A stretch of 10,826 bases of DNA from Candidatus Iainarchaeum sp. (GTDB taxonomy: Archaea > Iainarchaeota > Iainarchaeia > Iainarchaeales > GCA-2688035). Position 1 is the stretch's first letter; each line of letters begins with the position of its first letter. The DNA is taken from positions 1-10,826 of the forward strand of contig JAFCFG010000017.1 in the NCBI GenBank assembly GCA_017608725.1, in the 5' to 3' direction. The position numbers and the translations under genes were made by a program. Shown here in pieces: positions 1-5,246 of this stretch. Below the pieces are notes generated by a model. The model saw only the letters and a program-made list of their open reading frames with translations. It was not told the DNA's origin and made no database searches.

Positions 1-122
1 TGCACATTGCCTTTGCAGCAGCAGCAATTGGAATGCTTGCAGAATTGCTTCCCTGGGACGACAACTTCACAATTCCACTTGCAACAGCGGTAACACTGAG
101 GATTTTATTAAATTTTCCTTAA
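1..122 (+). CDS. C-terminal end of a polyprenol/dolichol-kinase-like membrane protein (partial)
   Basis: Reading from base 3, an open frame runs to TAA at 120-122 and encodes the last 39 residues of a protein that starts outside the window. The segment is alanine- and leucine-rich and contains LLPWDDNFTIPLATA. This resembles the E..(D)DN.TIPL signature near the C-terminus of the CTP-dependent diacylglycerol/polyprenol (dolichol) kinase family. These are multi-pass membrane enzymes that phosphorylate isoprenoid alcohols for lipid carriers. The stop lies 16 bases before the tRNA gene, whose promoter therefore sits inside the end of this gene. The reading frame is well supported by composition. 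The family name is an inference from one short motif, and another integral membrane protein is possible. Confidence 0.6.
   Translation, partial: HIAFAAAAIGMLAELLPWDDNFTIPLATAVTLRILLNFP
104..112 (+). promoter_or_regulatory. Box A (TATA) promoter of the tRNA gene
   Basis: TTTATTAAA is centred about 31 bases before the first tRNA base, the usual place for an archaeal TATA box with a few-base 5' leader. It overlaps the end of the upstream reading frame. No other AT-rich box of comparable quality lies nearby. Confidence 0.5.
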
Positions 123-167
123 CATTTATTATTACTGTGGACCCGTAGCCTAGTGGATAGGGCAACT

Positions 168-202
168 AAAGAGGTGAGTTGGTTCAATTCTCTCTTTTGC
201 AA
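168..202 (+). other. Non-canonical tRNA intron 1 (position 29/30)
   Basis: This 35-nt intron interrupts the 5' strand of the anticodon stem. The junctions form a full bulge-helix-bulge. The outer helix is AGG (159-161) with CCT (204-206). The central 4 bp are GCAA (162-165) with TTGC (197-200). The 3-nt bulges are CTA (166-168) and AAG (201-203), and the inner helix is AAGAG (169-173) with CTCTT (192-196). Cleavage between bases 2 and 3 of each bulge gives exactly the ends that restore the stem. The body forms a second hairpin, GAGTTG (176-181) with CAATTC (185-190). Confidence 0.88.
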
Positions 203-210
203 GCCTCCTA

Positions 211-225
211 TTTCCACAAGGGGTT
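211..225 (+). other. Canonical tRNA intron 2 (position 37/38)
   Basis: This 15-nt intron follows A37. Its bulge-helix-bulge is outer GC (203-204) with GC (227-228), which extends to the full anticodon stem once intron 1 is gone. The central 4 bp are CTCC (205-208) with GGGG (220-223), including one U-G pair. The bulges are TAT (209-211) and TTA (224-226), and the inner helix is a short TT (212-213) with AA (218-219) around a 4-nt loop. The cut sites obey the usual 2/3 rule in each bulge. The short inner helix makes it a relaxed motif. Confidence 0.85.
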
Positions 226-262
226 AGCAGTAGGTCGAGGGTTCGATTCCCTCCGGGTCCGA

Positions 263-268
263 TTTTTT
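263..268 (+). terminator. T-run terminator after the tRNA
   Basis: Six consecutive T residues start two bases after the discriminator base. Archaeal RNA polymerase commonly terminates at such T-runs without a hairpin. The assignment rests on position and composition only. Confidence 0.4.
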
Positions 269-348
269 CCCTATTCGTCAAAGAACTTAAAAAAAGGTTA
301 TTTCAATGACAATTGACGAAAGCCTTTTAAAGCAGTTTAGGGAAATAA

Positions 349-356
349 ATTTTTAA
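349..356 (+). promoter_or_regulatory. Possible box A for the XRE regulator
   Basis: The stretch ATTTTTAA is centred about 27 bases before the TTG at 380, the spacing expected for a leaderless archaeal transcript and the same spacing seen at other first genes in the window. It also coincides with the end of a short ATG-started reading frame (306-356), so it has two competing explanations. Confidence 0.35.
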
Positions 357-379
357 GGGACAGAATTAGGGGATTTGAA

Positions 380-1093
380 TTGGTTGAGAAGCTGCCAACA
401 ACGATTGCTGGAGAAATCTGCTTGAGCAAGGACCCAGGCGGCAGCATGAAGAAGTGGCGCGAAATATTTGGCATAACGCAAACAGAGCTTGCTGACCATC
501 TGCATGTTACAAGCAGCACTATTTCCGATTACGAGGGCGGGAGAAGGAAAAGCCCTGGTATTGGGGTAATAAGCAGGCTTGTGGCTGCCCTGATTGAAAT
601 CGACCAAAACAGGGGCGGGAAGGTGGTAAAGCAATTGGAAAAGGACTTCAAGCCAAAGGAGGGGGCATTTGACCCGCACGAGTTCTTTAGTGCGATGAAG
701 GGGCTTGACTTTGCGAAAAGGATTGGTGCCACATGCGTTGCAAACCCCTCGCGTTTGAAGGAAACACAGATATACGGTTACACTGTTATTGACAGCATGA
801 AGGTCATTTTGGAGGTGCCAGTACACGAATACATGCAGTTGTACGGGAAAACCCCTGATAGGGCCCTTGTTTTCAGATTTGTTGAGAATGGCAGGTCGCC
901 AATGATTGCAGTGAAAATCGGCAGGTTCAGTACAGACATGAAGCCGGCAATCGTTGTGTTGCACGGCAAGGTCACACCCAAAAATGTGGACCCCTTAGCA
1001 GTTAAGATAGCTGAAAGCGAGAAGATTCCGTTGCTTGTAACGCAGAGAAGCATTGAAGATATCTTGAGCGAATTGAAAAGGTTTGAGAGCTAA
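380..1093 (+). CDS. Archaeal XRE-family HTH transcriptional regulator
   Basis: This encodes a 237-aa DNA-binding protein, presumably a cytoplasmic transcription factor. Residues about 24-65 form an HTH_3 helix-turn-helix (WREIFGITQTELADHL, then STISDYEGGRRKSPG). The rest is the conserved archaeal C-terminal domain marked by IYGYTVIDSMKVILE (131-145), a GRSPMIAVKI strand and MKPAIVVLHGK. I recognise this as a widespread archaeal single-domain-plus-ligand-type regulator family; its target genes and effector are not known to me. The start is uncertain. No in-frame ATG or GTG lies between the stop at 338-340 and TTG 380. TTG 380 has GGGG at 369-372 and a TATA-like box 27 bases upstream. Alternatively, ATG 306 opens a frame that would fuse to this one by a -1 shift near 350. 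The stop codon overlaps the NMD3 stop by four bases (CTAA, 1090-1093) in tail-to-tail orientation. Confidence 0.85.
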   Translation: MVEKLPTTIAGEICLSKDPGGSMKKWREIFGITQTELADHLHVTSSTISDYEGGRRKSPGIGVISRLVAALIEIDQNRGGKVVKQLEKDFKPKEGAFDPHEFFSAMKGLDFAKRIGATCVANPSRLKETQIYGYTVIDSMKVILEVPVHEYMQLYGKTPDRALVFRFVENGRSPMIAVKIGRFSTDMKPAIVVLHGKVTPKNVDPLAVKIAESEKIPLLVTQRSIEDILSELKRFES

Positions 1094-1779
1094 ACTCTTA
1101 CGGAGAAAGTAACCCTCTTTCTTTCCTTGCCCTTTTTGTCAACGCCAACCAGCTTGAAAGCCGTTTTTACTTTTGCTTCAAATTCCCTTTTCAGCTGGTT
1201 GACTGCTGTTGCAGCAGCTTTCCTTGAACCAATCAGAACATCCAGGCCATTTTTGTTTTTTTCAACTGCAACTATTGCAGAAAGGCAGTCCTTTTTCCGA
1301 AGGCCCTTTAGCAGTTCCTGCAGCCTATTAAAGGCCGGCTCTGTTTTCATGCCCCTCAACTGGACCTTGGCCTCATGGTAATTGCTTTTTAAGCGCATGC
1401 AGCAATCACACTGCACTGGCTGCACCCTGACCAGCACATTCCTTTCAAGCAACAGGGGAATGGATTCCAAAAAACCCTTTGCCATTACCCTAAATTCTAT
1501 CTCAGAGTCATTCCTCTGCTGCAATTCAACTGTTATTGTTTCATTGACAAGCTCTTTTACCCTAACATGCTTTTTAACAAATTCCTTTAATGCTGCTTCA
1601 CTTGGCTCTGCCAGTTTTCCCCTCAACAGAATCTTGTTGCAGTCCCTGCATTGCTGCAATTCAAGTTTTTCCGGCAGAATTAAGAGCTTGTGCTCTTTCA
1701 GAAAGCATTCTTTGCAGATACCCCTGATGAATGGTCCGGATGTTTTTCCACAGCTTGGGCAAAAACGCTTGCTCTGCAA
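1090..1779 (-). CDS. nmd3: NMD3-family ribosome-associated zinc protein
   Basis: This 229-aa protein is an archaeal homologue of eukaryotic NMD3, the adaptor that binds the joining face of the large ribosomal subunit late in its maturation. Two zinc sites are visible: CPSC (7-10) with CKEC (22-25), then CRDC (44-47) with CDCC (124-127). The family signature NYHEAKVQLRG (133-143) follows. The C-terminal nuclear-shuttling region of the eukaryotic protein is absent, as expected. The start is TTG at 1777-1779, preceded by GGGTGTGA, which overlaps the stop of the upstream membrane-protein gene, so the two are probably translationally coupled. It is the last gene of the long minus-strand cluster. 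A role in 50S maturation or subunit anti-association is inferred from the family and has not been shown for this protein. Confidence 0.88.
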   Translation of the reverse strand: MQSKRFCPSCGKTSGPFIRGICKECFLKEHKLLILPEKLELQQCRDCNKILLRGKLAEPSEAALKEFVKKHVRVKELVNETITVELQQRNDSEIEFRVMAKGFLESIPLLLERNVLVRVQPVQCDCCMRLKSNYHEAKVQLRGMKTEPAFNRLQELLKGLRKKDCLSAIVAVEKNKNGLDVLIGSRKAAATAVNQLKREFEAKVKTAFKLVGVDKKGKERKRVTFSVRV

Positions 1780-1783
1780 TTTC

Positions 1784-2617
1784 TCACACCCTTAGAAATC
1801 TGTTCTTTTCCAAGCCAAGGTAGAAGACAGCATTTAAGACGTACTGGTAGGTTGAAAAGACGGAAACCATTAGCCTTGTGAAAATGAAGAGGCCGAAGAC
1901 TGCCAATCTCGCAGGCAACTGCGTGGGGGAGCCAAGCCACACAATCAAAAGGCCAAAGCCATAGCTTGCACCTGTTATTGAGATAGTTATCAAAAATACC
2001 TTGGAAACATTTAACTTGTGCTTTAACGAGGTCCTAGTGGTTTCCCTCAGTGATTTGAAGAAATCAAATTTTTCCAAGCTGCTTATTGGGTAAATGAGGT
2101 AGAATACAATGAACAGGACAAATACCACAAAGAAGCCAATTATAGCTGAGATGGAGAGCAAAAAGTTGCTCTGCAAAAACAGGGCAAGTGTTAGAAGGAT
2201 TGCAACAGGCGTTACAGTGGCAAACGTTATTAGCATAACAGTAAACAGCAGTGGCAGGATAACCCCTATTCTCCGGAAGACAGCAAACAAAGCCCTACCA
2301 AAATGAACCCCTTTTTTATCATAAACTCTTTTAACCATGACTGGATACATTGGGTTGATGATAAAGAAATCCGCTAGGTTGATAAGAAAGCCATAAAATA
2401 ATACCAGAAACAATGGCCCAATTGCCTCAAGCAATTCCAATAGCTCTGCAGTGGTTGCAGCGCCGTTGAACCCAAACACCCCTGATTGAATGATGTAGTG
2501 CGGAACAAGAATAAACGTTGGCATTAAAAGAAAGGCAACAAGTATCTTTGGAATAAACAGCTTCGGGCAGCGCTGCAGCAAAACAACACTGTCAACCAAT
2601 ATCCTCAAAAAAGCCAT
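1784..2617 (-). CDS. Polytopic membrane protein of unknown function
   Basis: This is a 277-aa hydrophobic protein I do not recognise by name. About six membrane segments can be seen, near residues 22-44, 67-90, 115-150 (long, perhaps two), 155-178, 204-228 and 236-256. They are joined by short loops with basic stretches, for example VKRVYDKKGVHFGRALFAVF (95-114). The general layout resembles archaeal multi-pass domain families of unknown function and has no catalytic signature. It starts with ATG 6 bases after the beta-CASP stop and ends 4 bases before the NMD3 start, so it is firmly embedded in an operon between two RNA/ribosome genes. That placement is the only functional hint; a role in membrane association of translation or RNA processing would be speculation. 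Confidence 0.75.
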   Translation of the reverse strand: MAFLRILVDSVVLLQRCPKLFIPKILVAFLLMPTFILVPHYIIQSGVFGFNGAATTAELLELLEAIGPLFLVLFYGFLINLADFFIINPMYPVMVKRVYDKKGVHFGRALFAVFRRIGVILPLLFTVMLITFATVTPVAILLTLALFLQSNFLLSISAIIGFFVVFVLFIVFYLIYPISSLEKFDFFKSLRETTRTSLKHKLNVSKVFLITISITGASYGFGLLIVWLGSPTQLPARLAVFGLFIFTRLMVSVFSTYQYVLNAVFYLGLEKNRFLRV

Positions 2618-2623
2618 TTAAAA

Positions 2624-3898
2624 TCATTCCAACTCAATCTTCTTCTTCAAAGAGGGAACAGTTGCAGGAATGCCTGTCTCCTCCCCTATCTTCTGTTTGA
2701 AAACATCAATAACCTCTTTGTCACCGTGAACCAGCAACACCTTTTGGGGCTGCAGCTTTTTTATTGTTTGCAGCATTTCCTCTTGGGATGCATGGGCTGA
2801 AAAATCAAATTTTTCAACCTTTGCCTTTACATCATACAACTTTCCGTCAATCTCTATTTTATTTGTTTCCATTAGCTTTCTACCGGGTGTTCCCTCAACC
2901 TGATAGCCTGTGAGCAAAACGCTGTTGTGCTCGCTTTTATGCAGTTTTTTAAGGTAATCCAGTATAGGGCCCCCAGTAAGCATTCCTGCTGTTGTAACGA
3001 TTACTCCTGGCTTTTTCATTGCCTTTGCCCTTATGCCTCTGTTCTTCACCCAGATGGCGTGCTTCAAAGCCTTCTCCAAAAACTTTGGATCCTTCAAATA
3101 TTCCGGAAACCTTGTTGTAGCCCTTGCAACCTTCTGGCCCATTCCATCCAAGTAAATTGGGGCATTTACTTTGTACTCAAACAGGATGTCTATTATTTCC
3201 TGGCTTCTGCCAACTGCAAAAGCAGGAATAAGGGCCCAACCGCCTTTGTCAACAGTGTCCTGGACCTCTTCAACAAACAGCTTTTCACATTCCTTTCTCT
3301 TTGGGTGGTTTCTGTCCCCGTAAGTTGATTCAATCACCAAGTAATCAACTTTGCCAACATTCATATCTGCTCCTTTGAACAGCCTTGTTTCCTCTACCTT
3401 GTAGTCGCCTGTGTAGAGAAGCTGCTTATCGCCAATTGAAAGCTTCACCATTGCACTTCCAAGAATGTGGCCTGCATCAAAGAGCTCCATTCTGCAGTCG
3501 CTTGTTATGTCAAGCGGTCTCCTGTAAACAACCGGGAATGTGTATTGCTCTGTTTTCGCTATCTCCTCTTTGCTGAATTGAATGTCCTGGTTTTCCATGC
3601 CACTAATGTTAAGCGAGTCATACCACAGGATCTTGCTAAGCTGCAGGGTTGGCGGAGTCATGTAGGTGAGAAACCTGCTTTCAACAAACAAATTTGGCAG
3701 GGCACCACTGTGGTCCAAGTGAGCGTGGCTTATTACAATCGCATCCGGGTTTGTTTTAATTGGCCCTGGATATTGTGTGCCAGTAGGCAAAAGCTTAATG
3801 CCTCTCTCAAGCAGTATCTTTTGACCAAAGTCAACCAAAAAACTGCTTCTGCCAACTTCATTGCATCCGCCAAGTGCAGTAAAGGAAATAGAACCCAT
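2624..3898 (-). CDS. Beta-CASP metallo-beta-lactamase ribonuclease (aCPSF2-like)
   Basis: This is a 424-aa zinc-dependent RNA nuclease of the CPSF73/beta-CASP group. Metallo-beta-lactamase motif 2 is HAHLDH (58-63), motif 3 is the DAGHILGSA histidine (144) and motif 4 is the YTGD aspartate (165). Beta-CASP motif A is in IESTYGD (189-195), motif B is the SAHAS histidine (369) and motif C is VHGD (390-393). It lacks the N-terminal KH domains of the archaeal termination factor aCPSF1/FttA, and its length fits the shorter archaeal aCPSF2 group. Members of that group have been described with endo- and 5'-3' exonuclease activity. Predicted site of action is cytoplasmic RNA decay or 3'-end processing. 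A possible TATA-like TAAAATAA (3927-3934) lies 32 bases upstream. The gene lies 28 bases after the ferredoxin stop and could be read from either promoter. Confidence 0.9.
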   Translation of the reverse strand: MGSISFTALGGCNEVGRSSFLVDFGQKILLERGIKLLPTGTQYPGPIKTNPDAIVISHAHLDHSGALPNLFVESRFLTYMTPPTLQLSKILWYDSLNISGMENQDIQFSKEEIAKTEQYTFPVVYRRPLDITSDCRMELFDAGHILGSAMVKLSIGDKQLLYTGDYKVEETRLFKGADMNVGKVDYLVIESTYGDRNHPKRKECEKLFVEEVQDTVDKGGWALIPAFAVGRSQEIIDILFEYKVNAPIYLDGMGQKVARATTRFPEYLKDPKFLEKALKHAIWVKNRGIRAKAMKKPGVIVTTAGMLTGGPILDYLKKLHKSEHNSVLLTGYQVEGTPGRKLMETNKIEIDGKLYDVKAKVEKFDFSAHASQEEMLQTIKKLQPQKVLLVHGDKEVIDVFKQKIGEETGIPATVPSLKKKIELE

Positions 3899-3926
3899 TT
3901 CGAATCAATTGAAAACCAGTTTCCAC

Positions 3927-4109
3927 TTATTTTACTTCAATTGCCTTTTCCGGGCAACTTGCTTCGCATGCCTTGCACTGAATGCAATCTAGTGGCCTCT
4001 TTACAATGCTCTTCTTGTTTTCTATCTCAAAAACATTCACGGGACAGACATCAACGCATGTCCCGCATCCAGTGCATTTTCCTTTGTCAACGTAAGGTCT
4101 TTCAGCCAT
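3927..4109 (-). CDS. 2[4Fe-4S] ferredoxin
   Basis: This is a 60-aa clostridial-type ferredoxin with two complete cluster motifs: CTGCGTCVDVCP (C12, C15, C18, C22) and CIQCKACEASCP (C42, C45, C48, C52). It is a soluble low-potential electron carrier. The start is ATG, preceded by GGAGAGTGA, which contains the stop of the DUF1858 gene 7 bases upstream, so the pair is co-translated. Its place two genes after nrdG suggests it may reduce the activase's [4Fe-4S] cluster, or feed the ferredoxin-dependent disulfide reductase encoded at 8318-8587. Both roles are inferred from context; the ferredoxin identity itself is clear. Confidence 0.93.
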   Translation of the reverse strand: MAERPYVDKGKCTGCGTCVDVCPVNVFEIENKKSIVKRPLDCIQCKACEASCPEKAIEVK

Positions 4110-4116
4110 AGCGGGA

Positions 4117-4344
4117 TCACTCTCCTTTTTTCTCTCCTTTAACAGCTTTATTCATTTCCTTAAGCAATTCATCGACCTGCTGGTCAGTCATACCATGGGC
4201 CTTTGCACCCTGCTCAACCGTTTCAGAGGCAGCAACATGGCACCCAACGCAGTGCAATCCGTGCTTTAGCATCACTGGCACCGCAGCTGGAAACTTGGTT
4301 ACCACCTCTCCCAAAGCAGCTTCCTTGCTGATTTTTTCAGTCAT
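4117..4344 (-). CDS. DUF1858 / hybrid-cluster-protein-associated redox disulfide domain protein
   Basis: This 75-aa protein consists of one DUF1858 domain: a helical start (LGEVVTKFPAAVPVMLKHGL), then HCVGCHVA with C32 and C35, then ETVEQGAKAHGM. The family is thought to use the CxxC pair as a redox-active disulfide, but no enzymatic role is established. I chose ATG 4342-4344 over the in-frame ATG at 4360-4362. Homologues start about here, and TTTAAAAA (4368-4375) is centred 27 bases upstream, the right distance for a leaderless message. The longer start would add six residues. It is followed after 7 bases by ferredoxin, so a small disulfide protein and an electron carrier are made together, next to the nrdD-nrdG operon. 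Confidence 0.82.
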   Translation of the reverse strand: MTEKISKEAALGEVVTKFPAAVPVMLKHGLHCVGCHVAASETVEQGAKAHGMTDQQVDELLKEMNKAVKGEKKGE

Positions 4345-4367
4345 AACAAAATCAAAAACCATAAAGC

Positions 4368-4375
4368 TTTTTAAA
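4368..4375 (-). promoter_or_regulatory. Box A promoter for the DUF1858-ferredoxin pair
   Basis: On the minus strand TTTAAAAA overlaps the last codons of nrdG and is centred 27 bases before ATG 4344. No Shine-Dalgarno precedes that ATG, which agrees with a leaderless transcript. This would allow the pair to be expressed separately from nrdDG. Confidence 0.5.
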
Positions 4376-5072
4376 TGCCCCTTACGGCAACCTTGTTAAA
4401 AAAGGGTTTCAGTGCTGCTGCAAATGCCTGCAGTTCCTCTCTGCTGTATGGCTTGCTCCCCTCTAACCCCTTGTCAAGCAGCGGAACCTCTGAGTTGAAT
4501 TGCTGCAGGAAGAATTGGCTGCTCCCCTGCAGCCATTCCCCGATTGAAAGCAAATCCTCTTTGCTGTGCAGCTTTGGCACAACTGTCGTTCTGAACTCGT
4601 ATTCTATTCCGCTTTGCCTGACCAAATCAACGGTTTGCTGCACTTTGTCCAGAACAACCTTTACGCCGGCTGCCTTGTTGTAGTTTTCCCTTGCCCCCTT
4701 GATGTCAACTGCAATGTAATCAACCAGCTTTTCCTCAATCAGGTGCTGCAGTTTTTCTGGAAAAGAACCGTTTGAGTCAATTTTAACGAGAAAGCCTGCT
4801 TCCTTTGCTTTTTTGCAGAAGCTTGGCAAGGCAGAATGCAGCAGGGGCTCCCCTCCAGTAATGCAAACGCCGTCCAAAAAATCCTTCCTTTCCAAGAGAA
4901 AGGCAAGGGCTTCCTTTTCTGGTATCTCAACGCCGGTATCCTTATCCAGAACAAGCTGCAAGTTGTAGCAAAATGGGCAGCGAAAATTGCATTTTGGCAG
5001 GAACAGGGTTGCAGCAACCTTTCCCGGATAGTCAATCAGGGTCGTTTTCTGAATTCCTTTGAATAGAAGCAA
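4371..5072 (-). CDS. nrdG: Anaerobic ribonucleotide reductase activating enzyme (radical SAM)
   Basis: This 233-aa radical SAM protein would install the glycyl radical on NrdD by reductive cleavage of S-adenosylmethionine. The cluster motif is CNFRCPFC (C28, C32, C35). The SAM-binding GGEP follows in GVCITGGEPLLH (88-99), then DSNG and the DYIAVDIKG strand typical of the archaeal/anaerobic NrdG2-like activases. The N-terminus GIQKTTLIDYPGKVA is a family hallmark. The start is TTG (5070-5072), with AGGTG at 5080-5084 giving a 7-base spacing; no in-frame ATG is closer. It begins 18 bases after the stop of the small glycyl-radical ORF, so large subunit, small subunit and activase form one operon. 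Its substrate glycine would be Gly16 of that 51-aa polypeptide, not of the large ORF. Confidence 0.92.
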   Translation of the reverse strand: MLLFKGIQKTTLIDYPGKVAATLFLPKCNFRCPFCYNLQLVLDKDTGVEIPEKEALAFLLERKDFLDGVCITGGEPLLHSALPSFCKKAKEAGFLVKIDSNGSFPEKLQHLIEEKLVDYIAVDIKGARENYNKAAGVKVVLDKVQQTVDLVRQSGIEYEFRTTVVPKLHSKEDLLSIGEWLQGSSQFFLQQFNSEVPLLDKGLEGSKPYSREELQAFAAALKPFFNKVAVRGI

Positions 5073-5090
5073 AAGAGAACACCTGCGATT

Positions 5091-5246
5091 TCAATTATGC
5101 TTTGGCTTTTGGGCTAGGGCCTTTTTGGCTGAAAAGGTTTTTCTTTCCCTGAACTCCTCTTGCTTTCCAGCATTCCAGTTTTGAACAGGCCTTAGGTAGC
5201 CAACAACTCTGCTGTAAACCTCACAGGGCGCGTTGCACTTGGACAT
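5091..5246 (-). CDS. Separate glycyl-radical domain of class III ribonucleotide reductase (NrdD C-terminal fragment)
   Basis: This 51-aa ORF overlaps the end of the large nrdD ORF by 26 bases in another frame. It encodes the terminal segment every class III reductase needs: two cysteines (C4, C8), then VYSRVVGYLRPVQNWNAG. In this, RVVGY holds the radical glycine (Gly16), and the usual KQEEFRERKTF tail follows before a lysine-rich end. ATG 5244-5246 is preceded by GGAGGT with an 8-base spacer, the strongest Shine-Dalgarno in the window, which indicates independent initiation or termination-coupled re-initiation. The protein must associate with the large subunit to place Gly16 next to the active-site cysteine. 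It resembles, in principle, stand-alone glycyl-radical domains such as GrcA/YfiD, but here no other copy is encoded in the large subunit. Ribosomal frameshifting or a sequencing error are the alternatives. Confidence 0.85.
   Translation of the reverse strand: MSKCNAPCEVYSRVVGYLRPVQNWNAGKQEEFRERKTFSAKKALAQKPKHN

Larger units (their letters stand above)
139..261 (+). tRNA. tRNA-Arg (anticodon CCU) with two introns
   Basis: The acceptor stem GGACCCG (139-145) pairs perfectly with CGGGTCC (254-260), and G261 is the discriminator. The D arm is GCCT (148-151) with GGGC (160-163), and its loop carries the expected A14, G18, G19, A20 and A21. The T arm is GAGGG/CCCTC around TTCGATT. No uninterrupted anticodon arm can be drawn. 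If 168-202 and 211-225 are removed, the exons give stem ACTGC/GCAGT, a perfect 5-bp match. The loop becomes CTCCTAA with U33 and anticodon CCU, and the variable loop is AGGTC. The mature RNA is 73 nt before CCA addition, and CCA is not encoded. A20 and G73 agree with archaeal arginine tRNAs. An anticodon arm lacking U33 would be needed for a single-intron reading, so the two-intron gene is by far the best interpretation. Confidence 0.93.

Noticed and set aside
139..261. tRNA with a single canonical intron or a permuted tRNA
   Set aside because: A single 37/38 intron leaves the 5' exon without U33 or a paired anticodon stem. Acceptor, D and T arms are in normal order, so permutation is not needed.
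353..964. A 203-codon open frame on the minus strand
   Set aside because: It lies opposite the XRE regulator, its product has no recognisable domain, and its Cys/His/Trp-rich composition is that of a shadow frame.
3467..4111. A 214-codon open frame on the plus strand
   Set aside because: It is antisense to the beta-CASP nuclease and the ferredoxin, both of which have complete motif sets; its cysteines arise from the complementary strand.
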